The notes: generated by a model not told the origin, from the letters alone. Counted from the stretch's first letter, positions 12,150 to 22,430 are shown. The stretch: 64,000 nucleotides of DNA from Symsagittifera roscoffensis (GCF_963678635.1 NC_087066.1:32741301-32805300); one strand, 5' to 3'. Numbers and translations are program-made.

Positions 12150-13725
12150 AGATACAGACAATAAAATCATAGAACAGCCACATACCACTAATTTCCGTTC
12201 TCAGAACTACCATCTTTTCAGCCCACGATGAGCCGCCAGATTGGATCCCTCAACAGTTCCTTTTCTTACCTAATCATTCTCCAACGTCACTCTGCTAACA
12301 TATCAATCTCCGAGCTAACTCCCTCTCCTACACCATCATACACTATTAATTAACCACTGATGATAATTCCTTACATACAATTTTTCATACAATCTCACAA
12401 TTTAACACTTAGGATATTGAAACTCCAGATGAATTCCAAAATATCCGAGCCCAGCCCGTCCACTTCTTCGTAATCCCCCTTTCCGTCCTCTCCTTACCCC
12501 AACTCCCGATGAACCTTCCCCAGCCCTTCTTCCTACACCAACGCATCCCCAATGACCAGCGACCAACCCGACCCCCTAGCCCTATCAATGAAGAACTAGA
12601 AAACGAGCTTGATAATTTCATCACCTTACAACAACAGCTTCAAAACCCTAACACTAGAAACCCGAGTCCACCGAGTATTTAAACGAAAACACCCCAATGC
12701 TTCCCAACCCCGACCTCCTCGAATGTTTTCCGTTCACCCACTCCACACTAACACTCAAAAATTTCTACAAAGGTGCTTACCATACTTCCCACAATATTTT
12801 TACGATCAAACCACTAAAAATCATCAACGAACTTACGTTGACGAATTTACCCTGTTTCCCACACTTTCATGGACATCATATTACCATTTCACTAACCATT
12901 ATCACTTCCATTATACAATAAATAAGAAGACTATGACTTATGTCAAACTCGACTACATCACCTAACCACAGCTCTTCATGAAAAATAGTTCACAACCATC
13001 GGACTAACTCAAACATTAAATAGGTTTGTTGCACAGAAAGCAAACCGATTCTCAATTAATCACTATGATCACGCTAGTGCACGTTATAAGGAAATTTCAT
13101 TTTTAGAAGACGATACAAATACTAACCCCAATATGTATTTGTCATTCACTGCATGAATAAAAATATGATAATATCCATAGCACTTCGCAACATCAAGCCT
13201 ACGATTCTTATTTTGATAAATTTAATCGTTTCTCATTAACTTTCATTTTCCTAACACAAAAAGAACGTGACCTACACTGCTCTTGTCAAATAATGTTACG
13301 CACAAAACAAACTCATACAAACACTTTTTATAAAATTATTCAACACCACTATACATCTAATACACCATCAAAAAACCCATAACATGGAATCACATTTATT
13401 AACTCTTAATACATTTCACCATTCTTCCTAAATTTCACATACTGTATAAAAGACACTAATAATCAAGGAATCATCCGAAATTACGACCCCATAAAACAAA
13501 TGTATATACTCTGCCCACTAACCAGAACTTTTAACGTTGATGAATCTCGCCCACTAATTGTCCCCCACGAATGTATACAGCCCGTCGAAGTCCCAATCTT
13601 AGATTGTATTCACGACACTAATTATAACCATAAGCTTTACAACCTAATTCAAAACACACCGCATGAATTCTCACTATGTAGTGAAGAGCACAAGATCATC
13701 AGAGCGCTCGAGCTTCTATGACCTC
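12150..13725 (+). pseudogene. Third ORF downstream of env, product unrecognised
   Basis: A series of long open stretches on the same strand as pol and env. 12416-12682 is open for 89 codons in one frame and holds a proline-rich part (TRPPSPINEELENELDNFIT). 12609-12965 is open in another frame (118 codons). 13000-13140 reads NRFVAQKANRFSINHYDHAS. About 13190-13380 reads QKERDLHCSCQIMLRTKQTH. 13500-13721 (73 codons) reads SRPLIVPHECIQPVEVPIL and more. Proline-rich N-terminus, Cys and His residues and a hydrophilic middle are visible, with no membrane anchor. It could be an accessory gene of the retroelement, a displaced gag, or a captured gene. Frameshifts and stops make it inactive. Its position makes it part of the element. 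Confidence 0.4.
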
Positions 13726-14008
13726 TTCTAAAAACTAAATACGTCATCCGCTTGCTTGCTAAACTCCTAACATCATCGGACACAATTCACAGTATCTTCC
13801 AAATGAATGTTTTGCCAACGATGACCCTTAGTAAGTTTAATTAAGTATTTTAATTACTAATTTTAACTTATCTAACCATTCTTTATAAATGTTTCACTTT
13901 TCTTTTTAAGAATTCACCACTCAATCATCTAAAACAAGTTGAAAAAATTGTAAAAATTTTTTCTTCTAACTCTAAATTTCATTCTAACAATTGCAGTATT
14001 TAATTAAA
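13726..14008. other. AT-rich gap, nothing recognised
   Basis: Between the third-ORF remnant and the tandem 1.55-kb repeats. AT-rich with poly-T tracts. No gene, hairpin or repeat boundary was recognised. Confidence 0.5.
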
Positions 14009-15560
14009 AGCAGTAAAACTTGCCTTTAAAAAGCAGTGAGTTCATAAGTTTAATTCTCTGAAACAGTAAGTTTCCATTTACACAGCAATAATTTCATAAA
14101 TTTAGACCCCCAAAACAGTAAAATTAATATTTCAATTTAGTATATTCATAAAAAATTGGAAATAAATTAAAGTGTACTAAACTTTTTACAAGACGCTTTT
14201 TTCAAAATTGAATCATTCCCTCGCCCATAAACTACACACTCTTTCCACATTCGCCAAGCTCGCCCACGAAGAATTTTTTAAATAATGAACTTTAAGTTTC
14301 AACTTTCACTGATAACATTTCTTCCTTGATTCTACACATTTCAAACTCTGCTTAACCCGGTTGAAAAACTCATATAGTAAACTGAACTAACCAACCTAGC
14401 TTACTATCGTCACAAAACCACAAACTAATAGCATGACTAAGAAAGAAAATCCCACGGTACCCAAACCGGATTAAAACCAGATTAAAACTGGAAAAATCAT
14501 TGTTTTGAAAACCACTTTCAAGTTTACCGCAACCAAATAAAACACAGTAAGTCGAAAGATGAAGCCAAATCAAAAAATTATTTCTGACAAGAGGACAAAA
14601 TCACAACAAGAAAGAAAAAAAAACAAGTAATAAAATTGAAACAAACGGTTGACCAAATAAAGAGACTGCACCAGGAAACCATAAAAATATAACTCAGTCC
14701 TGGCCTAACCAACCAGAGGGACGCAATAAGCATGCTCTATAGCCGGCCTAACCCATCGCGCTACAACCACGCTTTGAGACCCACACTGTATTTTTGCCGA
14801 GAGTTGCTCTAGGGTGAACGACTCTTAAAAAATAACCAAACTAAAATAAAACGCTTCCGCGATTACAATTAATAAAAAATCATAACTAAAACTTAATTAG
14901 CAAACGGTATTTATATATGTAAGCCATAAATTCAGTATGTAAATATTTCTTAGAGCTCAAGGAACAAGCAGCAAAGAAGATGGCAACCCAACTACATTCC
15001 AATTCTGGAATGGCAAATTTATTCGATTTGCTGCCTAAATCACTACCATCAAAGAATTTCAAGTATGGACTCAACATTGCAGCAAAGGAAAACCATTGAA
15101 TCAGATCAATGGAAATATCGATGATGATTACACGTACCGATCCTAGTCACTTGGCACTTCACACGGAAAAGTCAAACTTCACTCTGCAGTTAGTCTCGTT
15201 CCAAATTTAACGAAACCGCTACACCATTGCATCGATGAGAAGTCTCGACACAATCACCCTAGACCATCACGATCAATGACACCCATCATGAAACACGAAC
15301 AAAACAATCTTCCTCCGTCTAACACAAACAACCACACTTCTCCTCTCTCCAAGAAGTCAATGCTAGCAACTTCAAAAAGAAACTACATCACCCGTCCTTC
15401 ACTACCTTGAACAATTAAAAACTAAAAACTCTCTAAACCCCGGACGGGTGGAACCATTCTAAACTAGTATTAATAGAACAATTATTTTTTTGATAGATTG
15501 TCACTATAAAATATTTATAACTAACCAATCATAATCCATCCCTAACATTGACACTTATTA
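14009..15560 (+). repeat. 1.55-kb tandem repeat, unit 1
   Basis: Starts with AGCAGTAAAA and ends with TAACATTGACACTTATTA, where unit 2 begins immediately. The unit contains a GC-richer island (about 14690-14830), a short plus-strand reading frame (KKMATQLHSNSGMANLFDLL, about 14960-15100), a TATA-like TCACTATAAAATATTTATAA near 15504, and a sequence ACCCCGGACGGGTGG. Both units diverge by scattered substitutions and small indels. The TATA-like box followed in unit 2 by AATAAA (17160) suggests LTR-type sequence, but I cannot define TG...CA ends. Confidence 0.85.
14690..14830. other. GC-richer conserved island within tandem unit 1
   Basis: About 140 bp, clearly richer in G+C than its surroundings and conserved in unit 2 at about 16250-16385. 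On the minus strand GTTGTAGCGCGATGGGTTAG resembles the D-arm / A-box region of a tRNA, and a CTGG..CCAG hairpin follows. On the plus strand GTATTTTTGCCGAGAG looks like an Sm-site-and-hairpin arrangement. Neither reading gives a full RNA gene: no B box or cloverleaf is present. It could be a tRNA-derived SINE head or an LTR leader. Confidence 0.3.
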
Positions 15561-17116
15561 AGCAGTAAAATTTGCCTTTGAAAAGTAGTGAATTCATAAG
15601 TTTAATTCTCTAAAGCAGTAAGTTTCCCTCTACACAGCAATAATTTTATAAATTTAGACCACCAAAACAGTAATATTAATATTTCAATGTAGTATTTTCA
15701 TAAAAAATTGCAAATAATTTGACGAGTACTATTTTTTACAAGACGCTTTTTTCTATAAAATTGAATCATTCACTCGCTCATAAACTACACACTCTTTCCA
15801 CAATCGCCAAGACCGCCCACGAAGAATTGTTTGAATAGTGAATTTTAAGTTTCAACTTTCACTGATAACATTTCTAACTTGATTCCACACATTTCAAACT
15901 TCCCTCTAACCCGGTTGGACGAAATTATATAATAAACTGAACTAACCAATCTAGCTTACTAACGTCACAAAACCACAAACTAATAGCATGACTAAGAAAG
16001 AAAATCTCACGGTACCCAAACCGATTTAAAACCAGATTAAAACTGGAAAAATCATTGTTTTGAAAACCACCTTCAAGTTTACCGCAACCAAATAAAACAC
16101 AGTAAGTCGAAAGATGAACCCAAATCAAAAAATTATTTTTGAGAAAAGGACACAATCAAAACAAAAACGAAAAAAACAAGTAATAAAAATGAAACAAACG
16201 GTTGACCAAATAAAGAGACTCTGCACAAGGAGACCATAAAAATATAACTCACTCCTGGCCTAACCAACCAGAGGGACATCATTAGCATGCTCTATAGCCG
16301 GCCTAACCCATCGCGCTACAACCACGCTTTGTGACCCACACTGTATTTTTGCCGAGAATTGCTCTAGTGTGAACGACTCTTAAAAAATAATCAAACTAAA
16401 ATAAAACGCTTTTGCGATTACAATTAATAAGAAATCATAACTAAAACTTAATTAGCAAACGGTATTTATGTATGTCAGCCATAAATTCAGTATGTAAAGA
16501 TTTCTTAGAGCCCAAGGAACGAGCAGCAAAGAAGATGGCAACCCAACTACAATCCAATTCTGGAATGGCAAATTTATTCGATTTGCTGCCTAAATCACTA
16601 CCCTCAAAGAATTTAAAGTATGGACTCAACATCGCAGCAAAGGAAAACCATTGAATCAGATCAATGGCAATATCGATGATGATTACACGTACCGATCCTA
16701 GTCACTTGGCACTTCACACGGAAAAGTCAAACTTCACTCTGCACGTAGTCTCGTTCCAAACTTAACGAAACCGGTACACCATTGCATCGATCAGAAGTCT
16801 CGACACAATCACCCTAGACCATCACGATCAATGACACCCATCTTGAAACAAGAACAAAACAATCTTCCTCCGTCTAACACAAACAACCACACTTCTCCCT
16901 CTCTCCAAGAATTCAATGCTCGCAACTTCAAAAAGAAACTACATCACCCGTCCTCCACTACCTTGAACAATTAAAAACTAAAAACTCTCTAAACCCCGGA
17001 CGGGTGGAACCAGTTCTAAACTAGTGTTTATAAAACAATTTTTTTATTGATAGATTATCACTATAAAATATTTATAACTAACCAATCATATTCCATCTCT
17101 AACATTGACACTTATT
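15561..17116 (+). repeat. 1.55-kb tandem repeat, unit 2
   Basis: Direct neighbour and homologue of 14009-15560. The frame at 16472-16654 (60 codons, including MATQLQSNSGMANLFDLLPK) is one of the few open stretches in common. Comparing units, its codon differences are mostly amino-acid changing (Pro/Leu, Arg/Gln, Gln/His, Leu/Phe), which argues against recent selection on this peptide. The minus-strand ORFs at 14370-14573 and 15925-16155 are also shared, but their translations look like chance reading of AT-rich DNA. Confidence 0.85.
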
Positions 17117-17140
17117 TGTAAGTGCTGAAACTACTTGTAG

Positions 17141-17428
17141 CTTCAGCAACAGAACACTTTGAATAAAACTTTGTATACAGTTGTTCTCCTTCTGGATAAA
17201 CTCCAAGAACTAACTCGCATAAACCAGTTTACACTAGATCTTTTGAGACTAGGAGATAAAAGAGTCAGATTAAGATCGGTATTAGAAAAACTGACCTAAC
17301 CATATTTTCCACAAGAAAGGTGGTTGACCGATGTCTTCGCCCAACAAGGTGATATTCCTAATAGGTCAGTTCTAAGTTCATTCAAAGGAAAACCTGGTCG
17401 CAAACTGTACGGCAAAAAGTATTTGTAA
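17141..17428 (+). pseudogene. Unrecognised ORF remnant after the tandem repeats
   Basis: One frame stays open for about 95 codons with a single internal TAA (at 17296). It starts after a TTGTAG that could be a splice acceptor. It reads TLYTVVLLLDKLQELTRINQ, then RLGDKRVRLRSVLEKL, and after the stop PYFPQERWLTDVFAQQGDIP and GKPGRKLYGKKYL. The mix of charged and hydrophobic residues and the normal codon variety make it look like real protein sequence rather than AT-rich noise. There is no Met-initiated ORF of useful length. It could be gag of the neighbouring element or a host exon relic. I do not recognise the family. Confidence 0.4.
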
Positions 17429-17429
17429 A

Positions 17430-17802
17430 GTTCAAATAGTGAGTTCTTAAAACTATACGAATAAGTAGAAAGAAAAACTTATCGAATGAATGTTTTTCAG
17501 GATTTAATGGAATAGAGTTTTAAAACAGAAAGTTATCTTAATTTTTTGGATTTGAACACAAGGCTCGCGCAACTGACTTTTCATCAAGATGTGTGTGAAA
17601 CAAAATATAAACGGATTTAAGTGGCTTTGAATAAACATACTGCACTAAACTTATTGATGTCTAAATACATAATATGTAGTATAAAATAAAGGCCGCCTCA
17701 TGACCTGCAATGAAAAAAATTGAACTTTTGAAAGCTCCAAGATATTTCATTTTTCAATAATTTGGACGACAAGCAAATTTACTATTTTCTATTTTTTATC
17801 TT
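17430..17802. other. AT-rich gap
   Basis: No gene or repeat recognised. Ends in a pyrimidine-rich stretch leading to TTATCTTAG at about 17803, a possible splice acceptor for the next feature. Confidence 0.4.
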
Positions 17803-17835
17803 AGGCTAGGTGCGAGGTCACGCGTACTTTACAAA

Positions 17836-17890
17836 ATGTCAATTGGGAAGTTTTTTAAGGTTTTGGTGGAAAATGCGTCAATTTTAATGA
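17836..17890 (+). CDS. Candidate first exon, 18 codons
   Basis: An ATG in good context (TTTACAAAATGTC) opens MSIGKFFKVLVENASILM and ends exactly at a consensus donor (ATGA|GTAAGTGC, GT at 17891). The exon ends in phase 1, which matches the phase needed by the acceptor at 19422. It is short, so chance cannot be excluded. An upstream acceptor-like TTATCTTAG suggests the transcript may start further upstream. See 19423-19667. Confidence 0.25.
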
Positions 17891-17894
17891 GTAA

Positions 17895-19160
17895 GTGCTG
17901 CATTTTTGTCATTTTTAGATTCATTGTTTGTTTTTGCTGATCGTCCAAGGCTTTAGCCTCAGCTCATAGAGGTATTATTTAGCATCACTTTTTAGCAAAA
18001 ATTATCAAAATTAACTAAGTGCTTTTATTTGTAACGTCGTTGAATTTTTCGGCCAAACTTATCATTTCGATATTCTCACCCTCTATCTCTTTTCTAGAAC
18101 TCAGGCATTACACATTTGGAAATCGTCATGAGTTTTTAAAGCGAGTACACTAAATAATGATAAAAAGTAGGAGAACACATTTTTCTCAAAGAAAAATTTA
18201 AATTAGTACAAATTGCAAAATCACTAGATCTTGTCACAGAGATATCATAGAAATTTCTCTTCCACTGAAAATGTATGGAAGTGTAACAAAAAAATCCAGA
18301 AAAAGAAATTTTTTCGTAAGCAATTTTTTGAATCCGAAGGGTATGAAATATAATTCCTCGATCTGTTTTGAGCGCTATCTAAATGTTTTTCTTGGTCGAA
18401 CTGATAGTCAAAACTGATGTCTTCAGTCAAGCATATTGAAACATTCAGAAAAGGAAATTCGGAAAGATTTTCGCTCAAGTTCACCTCAAAGTTCTTCCCA
18501 AAGTTTTTGTCAATTTGTTTGAATAAATGTTATTTAACTTATACTGCTTGACTGCTCACATTGCTCTGAATTTGGTAATTTAATTTAACTGATGAATAGT
18601 TCAGAAAGTATATTTGCAGTTCAAGAATTCTACTAAATGTTAGAAAGTTTATTTTTTGAAAGCTGCGTCATTATTGGATGCAGGTTGAATTTTTCAAGGA
18701 GCAGAGCTCGAAAACATGAAAAATTCGGCTTCTGCTTAGAGTTTTTTTTCATCTACACAAAACCGCAGTACTACACAAAGACATAACACACCATTTGCAA
18801 ATGTAATTAGAATTTTTTTTGTTATCCGGTGTATTACTTGCTCCCAGTTTACCTTTCATTTGACTTTATCACCATACGTCGACTCTTTCAGTTTTTATTT
18901 GGTTAAGCCGGCCATTTTTCTCCTTTTCTTGCTTCCATACTTTTTGCAGCCGCAAATTTGCGCTGGTTTTTCAATTAGACGATTACACTGGAGTCGTTTT
19001 TTCCAGTGTTATCAATTTATTGGTGTTATCTTTTTTGCTTGTCCTGTTTGTTGCCCCCTTTGTCACATCCATCAAGCCATTCATCGCAAATCGCTGCAGC
19101 GGTTTAAAGCGACGAAACGCTCTTTACTGTTAACAACAGTATATGCCTTTACTCTTGGCG
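17895..19160. other. Gap, possible intron of the 17.8-19.7 kb locus
   Basis: AT-rich with many poly-T tracts. The ORFs here (minus 18245-18484; plus 18860-19195) have low-complexity, Phe/Leu-rich translations and no recognisable domain. If the exon pairings proposed for 17836-17890 and 19423-19667 are right, this is intron. Confidence 0.35.
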
Positions 19161-19165
19161 AAAAG

Positions 19166-19187
19166 ATGAATATGTCCAATTTGCTCG
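19166..19187 (+). CDS. Alternative candidate first exon, 7 codons
   Basis: The ATG at 19166 reads MNMSNLL plus one base, and ends at a strong donor (CTCG|GTGAGTAG, GT at 19188). It is phase 1, the same as 17836-17890, so both could splice to the acceptor at 19421-19422 (intron of 235 nt from this exon). Very short; supported only by the donor and phase. Confidence 0.2.
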
Positions 19188-19422
19188 GTGAGTAGCTAAT
19201 CTTCTGCGAAATGCTTCAGTAGTAAACATTTTAAGACAGCGGGGATTATTGAACATTTTTGTGAATTATCTCACTTCTGCTCAAATTTATGCTTTTTTTC
19301 TGGTTATCACAATATCAAAAACTGATTCAATGTTTTTTTTCGTTAATCATAATCAGCTTCATAATTCTAAGGATTTTAAAAAAAACAGCTGCGGAAACAA
19401 TTGTTCTTGTAAAAATTAACAG

Positions 19423-19667
19423 AGCTCCGTATCAGCACTTTCAGAACAGTGACTCACGAGCACAGGAATAGTGGCGATCAGCTGTTCGTGGACTCCCTCG
19501 TGCCCAGAGACACACGTGACCGCAACTGGAGAGCTGCCAGGGGTCTGCTGGCAACTCTCTTCATATACTGCCTGCTTATCTGTGCGGCTGCAAGCATCGC
19601 ATACCAGGCACCTCTTTTAAGACCCCCGTCATTCGAAAAAAAATCCCTATTCAAACACATTTGCTAA
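19423..19667 (+). CDS. Candidate exon: cytoplasmic tail and single membrane helix
   Basis: GC-richer than its surroundings with ordinary codon variety. With the acceptor AG at 19421-19422 and phase 1 the frame is open through LRISTFRTVTHEHRNSGDQL, FVDSLVPRDTRDRNWRAARG, then a hydrophobic helix LLATLFIYCLLICAAASIAY, and stops at 19665-19667. A basic, hydrophilic N-terminal part before one helix fits a type II membrane protein. The block FVxxLVxxxxxxRNW just before the helix resembles the start of DPP6/DPP10-type dipeptidyl-peptidase-like proteins (family S9B), where alternative first exons splice to such an exon. That similarity is short and is inference. No good donor follows, so the extracellular part is absent or lost. 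A fragment or a small membrane protein are both possible. Confidence 0.4.
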
Positions 19668-20205
19668 CGACAATGACCAAACTAAACAAATGTTTTTAAA
19701 CTGTTATTAAAAAGAACAGACATCTATTTGGTTTTTCCGAAAGTGCTAGCACGAAAAAATATCCAGCCGATTTGACGCAAAAAAATGAAAACAATTTTTC
19801 CTTTTGATTTTGGCTGAAACTGGAATTCCTGGGCCGTCTCAAATCATTTGCTTTTTGTAACTCTCATCAAAACAAATCAGTAAGAAAAAAATGAACAAGT
19901 TCGAATGTGTTTTATTTGAGTGTTATCTGGTTCTTCATGTTTCTTTCGCGTCAGATGGATAATTTGTGAGCATTTGCGAGCCTTTTGTTAACTTTTGCGA
20001 CTCTTCTAACCTTTGCAGATCATTTTAAAAAAAAAAATTTGTGATATAATGTATGCTTAAGGATCTTTATGTGTAGGTATTACATCTGTTTTTGTTTCTA
20101 TTGTTGTTATTTTGATTGCTATTGTTGTTATTTTTTCATTTTGATGATTTGTTGTTTCGTCTATTTTATCTGTTGTTACGGTATGGTTTTCGTTTCGACC
20201 ACTGA
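19668..20205. other. Gap, nothing recognised
   Basis: AT-rich. A TTG/TTA-rich stretch (20090-20160) produces long low-complexity ORFs on both strands. No gene recognised. Confidence 0.4.
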
Positions 20206-20210
20206 AAGTG

Positions 20211-20625
20211 AGGAGGAACTTTTCAATTGGGTGTGTTATAGTTGTTCCGACTTTCGATACGAAAGTAACGGAATATTTGTGCTCGGGGTGGTTTTTTTCT
20301 TCAGACAAGTTTCGACTTTTTACCTAGCCATTTTTGACGGAATTTTTTATATCATTCAAAAGGTACTGTTGCCCTGAGCTTAAATTTGAAAAGATATTTC
20401 ACCTGTGATCACTTTTTGTAAAGTTATGGGGGTTTAAAGGTTGCCATTTTGGCCAATTCGGGACAATTAACGCGCGATATATTTCGCGCTATTAACGCGT
20501 AAGCGGAGATTTAATCCGTCTTAGAAATCATTCGAAAAAAACTTATTTGCCATAATTGATTTGTTACAAGGAGTGAAATCAATTCCTTTGTAGTTTAGCG
20601 CGTGGGGTGATGATTTTCATAGAAA
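20211..20625 (+). repeat. Dispersed repeat family A, copy 1
   Basis: Family A blocks in order: CGACTTTCGATACGAAAGTA; TGCTCGGGGTGG; CTTCAGACAAGTTTCGACTTTTTA; CTAGCCATTTTTGACG; TCATTCAAAAGGTA; CCTGTGATCA; TTATGGGGGTTT; GGACAATTAACGCGCGATAT; ATTAACGCG; a conserved GCGTGGGGTGATGATTTTC end. This copy is one of the two most complete. No ORF; unrelated to the gypsy and LINE elements as far as I can see. Confidence 0.85.
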
Positions 20626-20661
20626 AATTTTCAAATTTTAGAATTTTTTTAAATAACATTC

Positions 20662-20722
20662 GGATCTACTTAACAATCTCTTTAGTAGGTACAATAGGGA
20701 GGGGAGATTGTTAAGTAGATCC
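20662..20722. repeat. Perfect 19-bp inverted repeat, 23-nt loop
   Basis: GGATCTACTTAACAATCTC at 20662-20680 is the exact reverse complement of 20704-20722. The hexamer ACATTC lies on both outer sides, like a short target-site duplication. A tiny foldback element or a strong transcript hairpin. Confidence 0.8.
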
Positions 20723-21049
20723 TTACATTCAATTTGTTAATGATATTTATGTTATTATAAATCTCCATAAACCTTAAATATGCTCCATATATGCTCCATA
20801 AACCTTAAAAGGCAGTCAAAACTTTTCAAGACTTCGCCCTGATACTAGCAGTCTTGTTAATTTTTCTTTTTTGTTTTTCACGCAAAATCAGGTACCACAA
20901 ATACTCATCTGGATGAATTGATTGATATATCCTAGTAAAGCTGTTTTAATTGCGATTCTAGTATTATTAAAAATTTTTGAAAAATTATTTCGGAAAAACT
21001 GAGCAAGGAGCTGTTGTTTCAGATTGATTTAGAGCCAAAATAGTTTTTG

Positions 21050-21425
21050 TGTCGACTTTCGATACGAAAATAACGGAATATTTGAGCTCGGGGTGGGTTT
21101 ATTTTTTCTTCAGACAAATTTCGACTTTTTAACTAGCCATTTTTTGTATCATTCAAAAGGTGTTGTTGTCTAGAGCTTAAATTTTAAAAGATATTACACC
21201 TGTGATCATTTGTTGTAAAGTTATGGGGGTTTAGAGATTGTCCATTTGGGACAATTAACGCGCGATGTATTTCCCACTATTGACGCGAAAGCGGATATTT
21301 AATTCGTCTTAGAAACCGTTCCAAATTGGTTGAAAGAAGCTTACTTGCCATAACTGATTTGTTACAAGGACCGAAACCTATCCTTTGGTACATTATATGG
21401 CGTGTGGGGTGATGATTTTCTTTAA
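21050..21425 (+). repeat. Dispersed repeat family A, copy 2
   Basis: Same block order as copy 1, close in sequence (TCGACTTTCGATACGAAAAT, GAGCTCGGGGTGGG, GGACAATTAACGCGCGATGT, GCGTGTGGGGTGATGATTTTC). It lies about 840 bp downstream of copy 1 in the same orientation. Confidence 0.85.
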
Positions 21426-21559
21426 AAAATTTCAAATTTCAGAAAAAAAATTTCATTTTATTTTATTACATTTAATTTTTTTAAATGTTATTACTGCTCC
21501 ATAAACCTTAAAAACCAGTTGGAACATTCAGGGCCTATCCGAGCTATCCGAGCTATTTA

Positions 21560-21995
21560 AGCCCTAGCTACCTATAAAGCAGGCAGAGCAAAGCACCGCA
21601 GGCAGACCAAACCAAGACAGAGCAGAGGTTAACGGAGCAAGGCGAGACAGCGCATTGCAAGGCAGGACGAGGCAAGCAGAGCAAATAAATGCAGGCAAGC
21701 AAGGCAGCGGAAGGCAGGCAGTCAAGGCAGCACAAGGCAGGCAGGCAAGGCAGGGCAATGCGAGACGGGGCAGGGCAAAGCGGCAAAGGGCAGCGCAGAG
21801 AGGGACAGGGCAGGGCCAAGCGAGGAAGGTCAGGGCAAAAAAAAAATGCAAGACAAGGCGGGTAGGCAGCACAATAAAAAAGGGTAGCGCAAGGCAAGGT
21901 GGGCAGGGTAACGCAAGGCAGAGTACTGAAGCACAAGGCAGCTCAGCGCAGGGCATAGTGGGTAGGGCAAAAGCCAGAAAGGGTCAGTCAAAATA
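21560..21995 (+). repeat. Low-complexity GGCAG/GGCAA-type repeat block
   Basis: About 430 bp of irregular GGCAG, GGCAA and GCAGGC units with almost no T on the plus strand. Because stop codons need T on plus (and A on minus is rare in stop context), long ORFs appear on both strands (plus 113 codons; minus 130 and 122 codons). They translate to Gly/Gln/Arg-rich or Cys/Ala/Leu/Pro-rich low-complexity peptides and are not genes. Strand asymmetry is very strong: purines on plus, pyrimidines on minus. Confidence 0.9.
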
Positions 21996-21999
21996 AGGC

Positions 22000-22430
22000 A
22001 GCTCAGGAGTGAAGAAACACATTTCGATAGGTTAAATTACCATAGAAAGTAGAGAACTGTAATACAAAAAGTTAGTCGGAGACAATAAAATAGAGGTCAT
22101 CCAAAGGTGACAGACAACTCCGAAAGTTAAATACCAGTTAGCGCCAGACAGATAAAATAACTGGATTGCATCAAATAGAATGAAACTGAAATAGACTGTG
22201 AACTAATTTAATCACTATGACATTCCCCTTCCTGCGAGAGAATGAAAATTAAAGATTTACTCGATGAAATATAATTAAATAAAAATTTAAGGGCGAAAGT
22301 TTTCAGTAGAGTTTTGATTTCTTGATGTCAACTAGGTATAACTAAACTGTTGATTTTTTACCGCTCTACAGCCTGCCCTCTCCCTGGACTTCAGAAACAG
22401 ATTTTAGCTCAAGTGTACTTTTTGCTCCTC
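22000..22430. other. Gap before gypsy element 2
   Basis: No gene recognised. It lies where the 3' end of the minus-strand gypsy element (element 2) would be expected, but I could not define an LTR. Confidence 0.4.

Larger units (their letters stand above)
8031..12508 (+). repeat. Tandem duplication unit, copy B, with 0.42-kb deletion
   Basis: Second copy of the 3122-8010 unit. The integrase ORF is identical in protein sequence between copies. Scattered substitutions and 1-bp indels occur elsewhere. Copy B lacks the sequence equivalent to about 6727-7143 of copy A; the break is near 11632-11640 (ACAAAAATAAACCGTCAACA), which removes most of the 131-codon env-like ORF. Unlike copy A it continues into unique sequence after 12508. 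Confidence 0.9.

Noticed and set aside
14700-14830. tRNA or U snRNA gene in the GC island
   Set aside because: An A-box-like or Sm-like motif can be seen, but there is no B box, acceptor pairing or full RNA fold.
14370-16155. Minus-strand ORFs 14370-14573 and 15925-16155 conserved between tandem units
   Set aside because: Conserved because the DNA is duplicated. No domain, and the translation is not protein-like.
18860-19195. 111-codon plus-strand ORF with hydrophobic stretches
   Set aside because: Translation is Phe/Leu/Cys-rich, expected from T-rich DNA. It overlaps the better-supported small exon at 19166-19187.
21564-21996. Three ORFs of 113-130 codons on both strands
   Set aside because: They come from the GGCAG-like block, which lacks stop codons by composition. 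Translations are low complexity.
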